Origin: Dokdonia donghaensis DSW-1
GTDB taxonomy: Bacteria > Bacteroidota > Bacteroidia > Flavobacteriales > Flavobacteriaceae
Assembly: GCF_001653755.1 (NCBI RefSeq)
Contig: NZ_CP015125.1
Coordinates: 680,001-744,000 of the forward strand
Reading direction: 5' to 3'
Length of the DNA: 64,000 nucleotides
Part shown: piece after piece, positions 43,439 to 51,433 of the stretch
Layout of the letters: each line of letters opens with the position of its first letter
Numbering within the stretch: position 1 is the stretch's first letter
Made by a program: the position numbers and the translations under genes
Notes under the pieces: model-generated
Database searches by the model: none
What the model was told of the DNA's origin: nothing
What the model saw: only the letters and a program-made list of their open reading frames with translations

Positions 43439-43606
43439 ATGAAAACAAAACAATGCCATACCTGTAGTACACAAACTGAAGTTGCTTTTAGAGTGCGACT
43501 TGACAGTAAAAAGCAATGGGTCTTTATCTGTGAAGACTGTTGCAATCTTCATAAAGATAGTCCTGGGTATACCTATGGCGGTACTTGGAAAGGGAAGCGT
43601 CATTAA
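43439..43606 (+). CDS. Small CxxC zinc-ribbon-like protein
   Basis: A 55-residue ORF starts at the ATG at 43439, within the T-run after the rnr terminator. It has two cysteine pairs, C6-x2-C9 (QCHTC) and C31-x2-C34/C35 (FICEDCC), around a short strand region (EVAFRVRLDSKKQWVF). The C-terminus SPGYTYGGTWKGKRH is basic. This is a plausible treble-clef or zinc-ribbon protein. No family or function is recognised. It lies 60 bases before the GIN-domain gene in the same direction. Confidence 0.65.
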   Translation: MKTKQCHTCSTQTEVAFRVRLDSKKQWVFICEDCCNLHKDSPGYTYGGTWKGKRH

Positions 43607-43666
43607 TTGTAAGACTGTAACAATAAGGAAGACCGCCTGTCTCTATAACAAACAAAGACAATTATT

Positions 43667-44338
43667 ATGAAAACAATAGTAACATTTATAGCCATACTTA
43701 TAACGAGTATTTCTTTTGCTCAAAGTCCTATCACAAAAAATGTAGGAGATTTTACAGAAGTAAAAGTATATGATCGTATTGTGGTAAACCTTGTAAAGTC
43801 TACAGAGAATAAGGTGATAATTACTGGTGAAGACGTAAGCCAGGTTAATGTGGTAAACAAGGATGGAACCCTTAAGATTAAAATGGATCTAGATCTCATT
43901 TTTGATGGTAACAAGACCTTTGTTTACGTGCATTATAATAATCTTGAAGTTATAGATGGTAATGAAGGAGCTGTTATTACCTCAAACGAGCTTATAGAAC
44001 AAGACAAGATTGAGATTAAGATGCAAGAAGGAGCTCGCGTTAAAGTAGGTTTACAAGTGCGAGAAGCCCTTTTAAGAGCTGTTACAGGAGGTATTATAGA
44101 AGCGAGTGGTCAAGCAACGGTACAGAGAGTAAAAGTAAATACAGGTGGTATCTATGAGGGTCGTAACCTAGAGACAGAAACTGCAGAGATATTTGTACAA
44201 GCTGGAGGAGAGGTAGAGGCTTATGCGAGTAAAATGGCAGACCTTACCATACGCGCCGGTGGTGACATCGTGATTTATGGTAATCCTGCAGAGGTAAAGA
44301 AGCATCGCACTTTTGGAGGGCGTATCAAAATTATGTAA
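43667..44338 (+). CDS. GIN-domain (DUF2807) putative adhesin
   Basis: This 223-residue secreted protein has a signal peptide (TFIAILITSISFAQ). A right-handed beta-helix-like GIN domain follows, with recurring segments: NVGDFTEVKVYDRIVVNLVKS, VNVVNKDGTLKIKMD, AVITSNELIEQDKIEIKM and AEIFVQAGGEVEAYASKMADLTIRAGGDIVIYG. The family is common in Bacteroidota envelopes, function unknown. A terminator follows at 44361. Confidence 0.85.
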   Translation: MKTIVTFIAILITSISFAQSPITKNVGDFTEVKVYDRIVVNLVKSTENKVIITGEDVSQVNVVNKDGTLKIKMDLDLIFDGNKTFVYVHYNNLEVIDGNEGAVITSNELIEQDKIEIKMQEGARVKVGLQVREALLRAVTGGIIEASGQATVQRVKVNTGGIYEGRNLETETAEIFVQAGGEVEAYASKMADLTIRAGGDIVIYGNPAEVKKHRTFGGRIKIM

Positions 44339-44360
44339 CTATAATATATTCTTAAAAAGT

Positions 44361-44394
44361 AAAGGGATGTTCATAACCAGTGAGCATCCCTTTT
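44361..44394 (+). terminator. Terminator after the GIN-domain gene
   Basis: AAAGGGATG pairs with CATCCCTTT, with an added TCA/TGA pair inside, followed by TCTG. Confidence 0.75.
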
Positions 44395-44441
44395 CTGTTG
44401 TAAATCCCTTTGCCTAACTTTGTGTAAAGCACTATATTTTT

Positions 44442-45143
44442 ATGTTTGAAGACTTACACACGGCCATTCCCCTAGGATTTTTCCTAGCGTTCTTAATAGG
44501 GCCTGTGTTTTTTGTGTTGCTTGAGACGGCTGCTACAAAAGGTTTTAGAGCTGCTCTAAGTTTTGATATAGGTGTAATCATAGCAGACATTATTTTTATA
44601 ATGGTTGCTTATTTAAGTAGTTATCAATTGCTAGAAAACTTAAGTAATCAGCCAGGTCTCTATGTTTTTGGTGGTGCTATTTTAATTGTTTACGGTCTTA
44701 CCATTTATCTAAAAAAACCTACACGAGATGCCCTAGATCCTAATAGAGCAAAGGTCAAAAAAGGGGGATATCTACAACTTTTTATAAAAGGTTTCTTACT
44801 TAATTTTATAAATATAGGAGTGCTTGTTTTTTGGCTAGGTATCTTAATAATAATAGGCCCTACTGTAGAAAATGATGGAGAGCGCCTTCTTGGGTTTTTT
44901 ATCGGGATGATAGGTGCTTACTTTATTACAGACTTAGGTAAGATTATTCTAGCAAAACAACTTAAGAGATATCTTACTCCACGTAGAATTTTTAAACTAA
45001 AAAAGGTTTTAGGTCTTGTTCTTATAGTTTGTGGTCTTGTACTAGTTACTAAGGGTTTTGTACCCTCAGACGAGTTTAATATACAACAAGAGATGGAGCG
45101 TTTTCAAGAAATCCCAGAGATTACGCCAGATAGCATTACCTAG
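44442..45143 (+). CDS. LysE-family amino acid exporter
   Basis: This 233-residue inner-membrane protein has six hydrophobic helices. It carries the LysE-type N-terminal motif IPLGFFLAFLIGPVFFVLLETAATKGFRAAL and DIGVIIADIIFI. It is probably an amino acid or metabolite exporter; the substrate is unknown. The C-terminus (FNIQQEMERFQEIPEITPD) is an acidic tail beyond the last helix. It is convergent with tRNA-Cys. Confidence 0.85.
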   Translation: MFEDLHTAIPLGFFLAFLIGPVFFVLLETAATKGFRAALSFDIGVIIADIIFIMVAYLSSYQLLENLSNQPGLYVFGGAILIVYGLTIYLKKPTRDALDPNRAKVKKGGYLQLFIKGFLLNFINIGVLVFWLGILIIIGPTVENDGERLLGFFIGMIGAYFITDLGKIILAKQLKRYLTPRRIFKLKKVLGLVLIVCGLVLVTKGFVPSDEFNIQQEMERFQEIPEITPDSIT

Positions 45144-45160
45144 AAAATAATACTGTATAA

Positions 45161-45190
45161 AAAAAGGAACTCCGTATGAAGTTCCTTTTT
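45161..45190. terminator. Terminator between the LysE gene and tRNA-Cys
   Basis: AAAAAGGAACT pairs with AAGTTCCTTTTT, usable from both sides because of flanking A and T runs. Confidence 0.75.
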
Positions 45191-45191
45191 G

Positions 45192-45262
45192 AGGTATCGA
45201 GCGGATTCGAACCGCTGTAGATGGTGTTGCAGACCACTGCCTAGCCACTCGGCCACGATACC
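45192..45262 (-). tRNA. tRNA-Cys (anticodon GCA)
   Basis: The 71-nt minus-strand cloverleaf has acceptor GGTATCG/CGATACC and anticodon loop CTGCAAC, giving GCA. The T loop is GTTCGAATC. The discriminator base is U, the known cysteine identity element. CCA is not encoded. Confidence 0.95.
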
Positions 45263-45415
45263 AGTTGTGCGTGCAAATATAGGAATAGATTTGTTATATA
45301 ACTTATGAGAATCACTACTTTTTTACATCCTTCTAGTTGCAATTATGCATTATCAAGAAGAGATATAAAAACCTTGTCCTTTTTTTACAGCATTTATATT
45401 CTTTAAAATGAGTAC

Positions 45416-45772
45416 TTAACGGGTTTTAGTACGCTCTACTGTAACCATTTCTACATCGCCACCTATAGGAGGATTTACCTTAGATACTGCGACTGTTGCT
45501 ACTTGTATGAGTGCTTCCTCATTAAAAAATCGTACCAATATACGCTCGCAAACGGTCTCAAGTAGGGCAGAGGGTATTGCCATTTCTTCCTTAACAATAC
45601 GGTTAAGCAACACATAATCTACCGTGTGAGATAGCGTGTCTGTTTGAGCGCTTTTAGATAAATCTGCCTCAATTTCTACATCTACTCTATAATCAGATCC
45701 TATGGCTGTCTCTTCAGAGAGGCAACCGTGATATGCATAGGCACGTATATTTGTTACTCTTATTTTTCCCAT
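45416..45772 (-). CDS. folB: Dihydroneopterin aldolase
   Basis: This 118-residue enzyme makes 6-hydroxymethyl-dihydropterin in folate synthesis. Family features include IRVTNIRAYAYHGCLSEE (catalytic region), SHTVDYVLLNRIVKEEM, SALLETVCERILVRFF and KVNPPIGGDVE. The start at 45772 (MGKIRV) is preferred to 45799, since the extra nine residues are not conserved-looking. Confidence 0.92.
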   Translation of the reverse strand: MGKIRVTNIRAYAYHGCLSEETAIGSDYRVDVEIEADLSKSAQTDTLSHTVDYVLLNRIVKEEMAIPSALLETVCERILVRFFNEEALIQVATVAVSKVNPPIGGDVEMVTVERTKTR

Positions 45773-45831
45773 ATAGCGGTATTGTTTATAAGTAGTCAAA
45801 GTTACAATACGTACAATGTATTACAAGAGCA

Positions 45832-46041
45832 CTATGCTCCAAAGAGATCAAAAATATTACTCAGCGCACTAGTTTTTGCTTTATAGAACTCCGTATATGA
45901 GCAGTTCTTGCAAGTAACCGTACTGTATTTTTCGGTTTGCATATTGAGTAATTTAGTCAGAAAGCTACCAGTAGCTCTCATTTGCCCTATGCTATAAGTT
46001 GTATTTGCACATTTTGGACAGGTATAGTTGAGTGTTTTCAT
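45832..46041 (-). CDS. Zinc-ribbon protein (DUF2082-like)
   Basis: This 69-residue protein has two cysteine pairs, TCPKCANTTY and VTCKNCSYTEFY, separated by a helical FLTKLLNMQTEKYS. It resembles the nucleic-acid-binding zinc-ribbon family called DUF2082. Function is unknown. It lies beside folB in the same direction. Confidence 0.75.
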   Translation of the reverse strand: MKTLNYTCPKCANTTYSIGQMRATGSFLTKLLNMQTEKYSTVTCKNCSYTEFYKAKTSALSNIFDLFGA

Positions 46042-46139
46042 AAAGGTATTTTGTTATTGTATAAGTAGTTGATAAGTATATTTTGTTACAGAATCTAGTG
46101 CGAGCTCTCCTGTATATAGAAAGTTTATAAGGGTATAAT

Positions 46140-46159
46140 TACGCTTTCGCGAAAGCGTA
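46140..46159. repeat. Dispersed palindrome, perfect copy upstream of glnS
   Basis: A 20/20 match between the divergent zinc-ribbon and glnS genes, 72 bases before the glnS ATG. Its position between two 5' ends rules out a terminator role here. Confidence 0.95.
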
Positions 46160-46230
46160 AAAAATACCCGTCAAAACACCTGCGCAATCCACCATCAAAA
46201 TGATTAATTTTACCACAAGAATTATAGGTT

Positions 46231-48264
46231 ATGACAGAAGAACATAAATCATTAAATTTTTTAGAGCAAATCGTCGAAGAAGATCTTAAAGGGTCTTATT
46301 CTAAAGAAGATTTACGCTTTAGATTTCCACCAGAGCCTAATGGGTATTTACACATAGGACACTGTAAGGCTATATGTATAAGTTTTGGACTAGGGGAGAA
46401 GTATGGTGCACCGGTAAACTTACGTTTTGACGATACAAACCCAGCCAAAGAAGAGCAAGAGTATGTAGATGCCATTAAGGAAGATGTCTCGTGGTTAGGA
46501 TACCAGTGGGATAAAGTATGTTTTTCTAGTGATTACTTCCAGCAATTATACGACTGGACTATCGAGCTCATTAAAGATGGAAAGGCCTATGTAGACTCAC
46601 AATCTAGTGAAGCAATGGCAGAGCAAAAGGGCACACCTACACAACCTGGTGTACCTGGACCTTATCGTGATCGCACGGTAGAAGAAAACTTAGACCTCTT
46701 TGCAAGAATGAAGGCAGGAGAGTTTAAAGAAGGAGAACACGTACTACGTGCAAAGATTGATATGGCACACGTAAATATGTTAATGCGTGACCCTATTATC
46801 TACAGAGTGCTACATAAAGATCACCACCGTACTGGTAGTGACTGGTGTATTTACCCTATGTATGACTGGACACACGGAGAGAGCGATTATATAGAACAAA
46901 TATCACATAGTTTATGCTCACTTGAGTTTAAGCCTCACAGAGAGTTGTACGACTGGTTTCTTGACCAAGTTTATACAGGCAAAGACTTACGACCTAAACA
47001 AAGAGAGTTTGCACGCCTTAACCTCAACTATACCATTATGAGCAAGCGCAAGCTGCTTAAACTGGTAGAAGAAGGTGTTGTAACTGGCTGGGATGACCCA
47101 CGTATGCCTACTATCTCTGGTTTACGTCGTCGTGGGTATACTCCTGCTTCTATACGTAACTTTATAGATGCAGTAGGTGTTGCAAAGCGTGAGAATGTGA
47201 TAGATGTAGCGCTATTAGAATTTCATATACGTCAAGACTTAAATCGTACAGCACCACGAGTGATGGCAGTTCTTGATCCTGTAAAACTGGTGATTACAAA
47301 TTATCCAGAAGGAAAAGAAGAGTGGCTAGATGCAGAAAATAATCCAGAAGATGAGAGTGCAGGTGAGCGTAAAGTTCCTTTTAGTAAAGAGCTGTACATA
47401 GAGCGTGAAGATTTTAAAGAAAATGCTGGTAGTAAATACTTTAGACTTACTACGGGTAAAGAAGTACGTCTCAAAAATGCATATATCATAAAGGGTGAAG
47501 AAGTCATAAAAGATGCAGATGGAAACATCACAGAGATACATTGTACCTATGACCCAGAGAGTAGATCTGGAAGTGGTACAGAAGCTTCTAAGCGCAATGT
47601 AAAGGGAACACTTCACTGGGTATCTATACAACACGCTATTAAGGCAGAGGTGCGCTTATTTGATAGACTTTTTAGTGATGAAAATCCAGATGGTCACGAA
47701 GACAAGGATTTTATGGAATTTATAAATCCTAATAGTTTAACAACCATTACAGGCTACCTTGAGCCTAGTCTCAAAGATGTTGAGGTAGGTGACTTATTTC
47801 AGTTTCAGCGCAAGGGATATTTTAATGTAGATAAGGACAGTACCCCATCACATCTTGTTTTTAATAGAACGGTAGGTTTACGTGATTCTTGGGCAAAAAT
47901 TAAGCCTAAGCAAGCCTCACAAAAAAATAAAAATGCACCAAAACCTCAGCAGCAACAAGCATCTGCATTGAGTACCATAAATAAACTAGGTAAGAAGCTA
48001 GCAAATCTTCCAGAGGAGAAGCGTCTTACTACAGTAGCAGATATTCAAAAACTAGCAGCCCAGCTTACAGAAGAAGAGGTAAAAGGATTCTTTAACACTG
48101 CGGCAAAAAAGGTAGGAACTCGTCTTGCGGGTATGGAGAGTTTATACGCTTTCGCGAAAGCGCAAAACAAAACCATTAAAGATATAGAAGGTGCAGAAGC
48201 ATTTGTCGAAAAAGCAAGAGAAGATAATAATGAGTTGCTGCAAGAAGCGGCTAGTAGATTTTAA
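46231..48264 (+). CDS. glnS: Glutaminyl-tRNA synthetase with C-terminal extension
   Basis: This class I synthetase charges tRNA-Gln. HIGH is at 41-44 (PEPNGYLHIGHCK), and the KMSKS equivalent is MSKRK (about 270-274). The GlnRS-type region SLCSLEFKPHRELYDWF and the beta-barrel anticodon domains follow. At 677 residues it exceeds E. coli GlnRS (about 550). The extra 110 residues begin with a linker (KNKNAPKPQQQQ) and then a helical tail containing the palindrome at codons 639-644 (YAFAKA). Some GlnRS carry YqeY-like tails that aid tRNA binding; whether this one is related is untested. Confidence 0.95.
   Translation: MTEEHKSLNFLEQIVEEDLKGSYSKEDLRFRFPPEPNGYLHIGHCKAICISFGLGEKYGAPVNLRFDDTNPAKEEQEYVDAIKEDVSWLGYQWDKVCFSSDYFQQLYDWTIELIKDGKAYVDSQSSEAMAEQKGTPTQPGVPGPYRDRTVEENLDLFARMKAGEFKEGEHVLRAKIDMAHVNMLMRDPIIYRVLHKDHHRTGSDWCIYPMYDWTHGESDYIEQISHSLCSLEFKPHRELYDWFLDQVYTGKDLRPKQREFARLNLNYTIMSKRKLLKLVEEGVVTGWDDPRMPTISGLRRRGYTPASIRNFIDAVGVAKRENVIDVALLEFHIRQDLNRTAPRVMAVLDPVKLVITNYPEGKEEWLDAENNPEDESAGERKVPFSKELYIEREDFKENAGSKYFRLTTGKEVRLKNAYIIKGEEVIKDADGNITEIHCTYDPESRSGSGTEASKRNVKGTLHWVSIQHAIKAEVRLFDRLFSDENPDGHEDKDFMEFINPNSLTTITGYLEPSLKDVEVGDLFQFQRKGYFNVDKDSTPSHLVFNRTVGLRDSWAKIKPKQASQKNKNAPKPQQQQASALSTINKLGKKLANLPEEKRLTTVADIQKLAAQLTEEEVKGFFNTAAKKVGTRLAGMESLYAFAKAQNKTIKDIEGAEAFVEKAREDNNELLQEAASRF
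48145..48164. repeat. Dispersed palindrome inside glnS tail
   Basis: A 19/20 match (CA end). It is read as YAFAKA in the C-terminal extension of GlnRS. Confidence 0.92.
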
Positions 48265-48301
48265 GATATGTAGACCATATCTTTAACTAAAATTGGCATA
48301 A

Positions 48302-48337
48302 AAACCCGTTATCTAGACAGATAGCGGGTTTTTTTAA
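48302..48337 (+). terminator. Terminator after glnS
   Basis: AAACCCGTTATCT pairs with AGATAGCGGGTTT around an AGAC-type loop, then TTTTT. Confidence 0.85.
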
Positions 48338-48446
48338 CATTTATTGTGAGCTGGTGTTGTGGATATTAACCGGTTATTAACGGAGAATAATGGGCTATCA
48401 AAATATCTTTACACAACAACAATTACTAATCAAAATCAAAGAAGAT

Positions 48447-48821
48447 ATGAGTAAGTCAAGTAATACATTATTAGCTTTAGTTCTAGGTGGTGCAATAGGC
48501 GCAGCGGCAGGAATTCTTTATGCTCCAGATAAAGGAACTAAAACTAGAAAAGACCTTTCTAAAAAGGCTAAAAAAGAACAAGAAAAGCTGGTAAAACAAC
48601 TTAAAGAGACTAGAGAGTCACTTACAGATAATGCACAACAGGCAAAATTATCTTTTGAAGAAAAACTTAACAGTACCATCTCTACCGCAAGCCATAAAGC
48701 AGATGATGTTATTGCTACACTAGAGACAAAGCTTGCAGAGTTAAGACTGCAAAACGCAAAGTTGCAAAAGGATGCAACCGTCGAAAAAGCAAAGGTAAAA
48801 ACAGAAAAAGCGTTATCATAA
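48447..48821 (+). CDS. YtxH-domain protein
   Basis: This 124-residue protein has a short N-terminal glycine-rich membrane helix (ALVLGGAIGAAAGILYAPDKG). A lysine- and glutamate-rich coiled coil follows, as in YtxH general stress proteins. The start at 48447 is preferred to 48390, which adds nineteen residues before the usual MSKSSNTLLA start. It is first of three closely spaced small genes (48447, 48843, 49249), probably one operon with a membrane-stress role. Confidence 0.85.
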   Translation: MSKSSNTLLALVLGGAIGAAAGILYAPDKGTKTRKDLSKKAKKEQEKLVKQLKETRESLTDNAQQAKLSFEEKLNSTISTASHKADDVIATLETKLAELRLQNAKLQKDATVEKAKVKTEKALS

Positions 48822-48842
48822 GCCTACTTAAACCAATTAAAT

Positions 48843-49262
48843 ATGGCTTTTGAAAAGTTAACAGATAATCTAAAAGGACTTACAGATAACGGGCAACAGT
48901 ATGCTAAGGTAACTGCAGAGTACTATAAACTCTCATTGTTTAAAAATGGGATGAGAGGCCTAGTAAGTGCTGCAAATATGGCAATTAGAGCTACTTTTGG
49001 TCTACTTGCTCTACTATTTTTATCTATTGGTCTTGCCATCGTTATAGGTGATGCTTTAGATAGTGCTAGTAAAGGATACTTTATAGTGGGTGGTATATAT
49101 ATTGTCATTTTCTTACTAGTATTCTTATTTGCAGGAAAACCACTTGAGCGTATGTTACTTACAAAGTATAGTAAAATGGCCTTTAGCGATGATTCTTTTA
49201 AGGAAACACCTTCTGCGGGAGCCTCTATGCCTATAAAAAACAAGATAGATGAGAGTATATAA
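48843..49262 (+). CDS. Phage-holin-like (phage_holin_3_6) membrane protein
   Basis: This 139-residue protein has two central membrane helices (ATFGLLALLFLSIGLAIVIGDAL and GYFIVGGIYIVIFLLVFLFAG) between an N-terminal amphipathic region and a polar tail. The name of this family is misleading, since members are usual in Bacteroidota chromosomes without phage. It overlaps the next gene by 14 bases. It probably works with the YtxH neighbour; the role is unknown. Confidence 0.75.
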   Translation: MAFEKLTDNLKGLTDNGQQYAKVTAEYYKLSLFKNGMRGLVSAANMAIRATFGLLALLFLSIGLAIVIGDALDSASKGYFIVGGIYIVIFLLVFLFAGKPLERMLLTKYSKMAFSDDSFKETPSAGASMPIKNKIDESI

Positions 49263-49509
49263 TAACTTTGACCAGATAGAACACGATCTTAAAATCCTTA
49301 AACTTAAGAGACAAATAAGTGAGGAGGAAGTAAGACTTAATGTAAATGGAGCAAAGACTGGAATGAGCTCTGGCCTGTCTCCAGTTTCTTCTATAGGTAA
49401 TCTTGTAGGCTCACTGGTACAAAAGGCAGTAGTAGCAAAATTACTTAGTGCAATCTTTGGCTACAAGCGCGTTAAGGAAGTAGATAAAAAAGGAGAATAT
49501 AAAGCGTAG
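49249..49509 (+). CDS. Small conserved-looking hypothetical protein of the YtxH operon
   Basis: This 86-residue protein starts with a basic/acidic helix (NNFDQIEHDLKILKLKRQISEEEV). A weakly hydrophobic glycine-serine segment follows (SSIGNLVGSLVQKAVVAKLLSAIFGY). No family is recognised with certainty. It begins 14 bases inside the preceding gene, so translation is probably coupled. Confidence 0.75.
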   Translation: MRVYNNFDQIEHDLKILKLKRQISEEEVRLNVNGAKTGMSSGLSPVSSIGNLVGSLVQKAVVAKLLSAIFGYKRVKEVDKKGEYKA

Positions 49510-49529
49510 TATCGCATTATTATTTACAA

Positions 49530-49560
49530 AAAAACCCCAAGATTTCTTGGGGCTTTTTTA
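49530..49560 (+). terminator. Terminator after the YtxH operon
   Basis: An A-run, ACCCCAAGA, TTTC loop, TTGGGG and CTTTTTT. It could also serve the convergent SPFH gene. Confidence 0.8.
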
Positions 49561-49574
49561 CTATAAAGAGGATT

Positions 49575-50534
49575 TTAATCTTCTTGAGAATCTCTATTTT
49601 TCTTGTTTATGATTCCTTTTGCTTCATTTTCTTTTTTCATTTGCTCACCTATTTGATTTGAAGCTACAAATGAGGTAATCATATCATTAAGCATATTACT
49701 ACCCGCCTGTGGTGAGTTAGGCATAAGTATAAGGTTTGAGTTAGTTTGCTCACCCATAGATTGTAAAGTATCATAGTGTTGTGTTACAACAATAAGAGCA
49801 GATGCCTCTTGAGAATTGATCCCCACATTATTTAATACATCTACAGACTCTTCAAGACCACGAGCAATCTCTCTACGCTGGTCTGCAATACCTTGTCCTT
49901 GTAAACGCTTAGACTCTGCTTCTGCACGTGCTTTTGCTACAATCTTAATACGGTCTGCTTCTGCTTCAAACTCTGCAGCCACTTTTTCGCGTTCTGCTGC
50001 ATTAATTCGGTTCATAGCTGCCTTAACCTGTAAATCTGGATCAATGTCTGTTACAAGTGTTTTAATGATGTCAAAACCATAGTTAGACATTGCTTCGTTA
50101 AGCTCACGCTTTACCGCAATGGCAATATCATCTTTACGCTCAAAAACGTCATCTAGTTTCATTTTAGGCACCTCTGCACGTACTACGTCAAATACGTATG
50201 AAGTAATTTGATCTCCTGGATTTTCTAATTTGTAAAAGGCATCATATACTTGATCTTTTACTACTTGAAATTGTACAGAGATTTTAAGTCTTACAAAAAC
50301 GTCATCTTTTGTTTTTGTTTCTACCACAACATCTAGTTGTTGAATTTTTAGGTTGATGCGCCCCGCAATTTTATCTATTAGTGGTATTTTAAATTGTAAT
50401 CCAGAATTACGTACCCCTACAAATTTCCCAAAACGCTCGACTACAGCAGCGGTTTGTTGTTTTACCATAAAGAAAGCAGAGATTAATACAAATAGTGTAA
50501 AGACTATTAGTACAGGAAGAATAACTTGACTCAT
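49575..50534 (-). CDS. SPFH/band-7 family protein (paraslipin/QmcA-like)
   Basis: This 319-residue membrane-anchored scaffold has an N-terminal helix (VILPVLIVFTLFVLISAFFMV). The SPFH domain includes QQTAAVVERFGKFVGVRNSGLQFKIPLIDKI and VETKTKDDVFVRLKISVQF. A long helical region follows (AAEREKVAAEFEAEADRIKI, KARAEAESKRLQGQGIADQR). Members form ring assemblies with membrane proteases such as HtpX or FtsH. No NfeD-type partner gene is adjacent. Confidence 0.93.
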   Translation of the reverse strand: MSQVILPVLIVFTLFVLISAFFMVKQQTAAVVERFGKFVGVRNSGLQFKIPLIDKIAGRINLKIQQLDVVVETKTKDDVFVRLKISVQFQVVKDQVYDAFYKLENPGDQITSYVFDVVRAEVPKMKLDDVFERKDDIAIAVKRELNEAMSNYGFDIIKTLVTDIDPDLQVKAAMNRINAAEREKVAAEFEAEADRIKIVAKARAEAESKRLQGQGIADQRREIARGLEESVDVLNNVGINSQEASALIVVTQHYDTLQSMGEQTNSNLILMPNSPQAGSNMLNDMITSFVASNQIGEQMKKENEAKGIINKKNRDSQED

Positions 50535-50702
50535 AATTATTGTTTTTGATGGTTTATTGAACCTTTTACAAAGATTCTCATAAAGATAAGTAGCTATTAT
50601 CGAGAAAAAGTAACACTTAAGCTAAAAGTTTCTGAAACGAAATAAACTTGCTCTATATTACAAACTGATTAATCAAGGTCGTTCTAGTCTGAACCTCAAT
50701 AT

Positions 50703-51377
50703 ATGAGACACATAGTTTTTTTAATATTCTTTGGTATAGGTATGCTTACCGTAACAGCACAGTCTTATTATAGTCCAGGTAACTATAATAGATTAGGGCT
50801 GCAGGCAAAACTCTCTGTACTAGATATAGATACTCAAAACTTTAATCTAGAAGGAGAAACTGGTTTTCTAGGTGGCCTAACCACAAGGGGTAGATTATAC
50901 AATGATTTTGGAATTGTTTATGGGATTGATTTTTTAAGTGCTAATATAAATTTACAAAGTCGTCCACTAGGAGAATCACGTTTAGAGGAAACTCGATATA
51001 CAGTAATAGGAGCACAGCTTAATCTATTATTTAGTTACAATCTTATAGAAAAACATCTTGCTATAGATTTTGGTCCTGCTTTACTTGTTAATGGTAAAAT
51101 GAATTTAAGACAGACGGGCCAGAGAGATAATATAGTAGAAGGCTACACAGCATTAAGAGCAGAAGATATTGAAGAAATATCACGTATAAATGGTTTTGGT
51201 ATCATAGGTATCACCGCTGGTTTTGAGCACGTGAGATTTATTATACAATATCAATATGGATTTACAAATATGTTTAATAATCTTAACAACCGAGATTTAT
51301 TAGATGTAGATCCTAATGCAGATAATTTTAAAGGATCTCCATCTTTACTAGCTGGAGGTATTGTTCTTTATCTTTAA
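50703..51377 (+). CDS. Putative outer membrane beta-barrel protein
   Basis: This 224-residue protein has a signal peptide (IVFLIFFGIGMLTVTAQ). A run of alternating beta-strand-like segments follows (RLGLQAKLSVLDI, GLTTRGRLYNDFGIVYGIDFL, IIGITAGFEHVRFIIQYQYGF). It ends in GGIVLYL, a likely terminal strand. It is similar in style to the proteins at 30350 and 30979. No specific family is recognised. Confidence 0.65.
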   Translation: MRHIVFLIFFGIGMLTVTAQSYYSPGNYNRLGLQAKLSVLDIDTQNFNLEGETGFLGGLTTRGRLYNDFGIVYGIDFLSANINLQSRPLGESRLEETRYTVIGAQLNLLFSYNLIEKHLAIDFGPALLVNGKMNLRQTGQRDNIVEGYTALRAEDIEEISRINGFGIIGITAGFEHVRFIIQYQYGFTNMFNNLNNRDLLDVDPNADNFKGSPSLLAGGIVLYL

Positions 51378-51433
51378 AACACAAAAAAAGAGGAAGCTAT
51401 TAACTCCCTCTTCTTTATAATATTAAGCAATCA

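Noticed and set aside
48843..49262. Holin name as evidence of a prophage
   Set aside because: No other phage gene is nearby, and this membrane family is common beside YtxH genes in Bacteroidota chromosomes.
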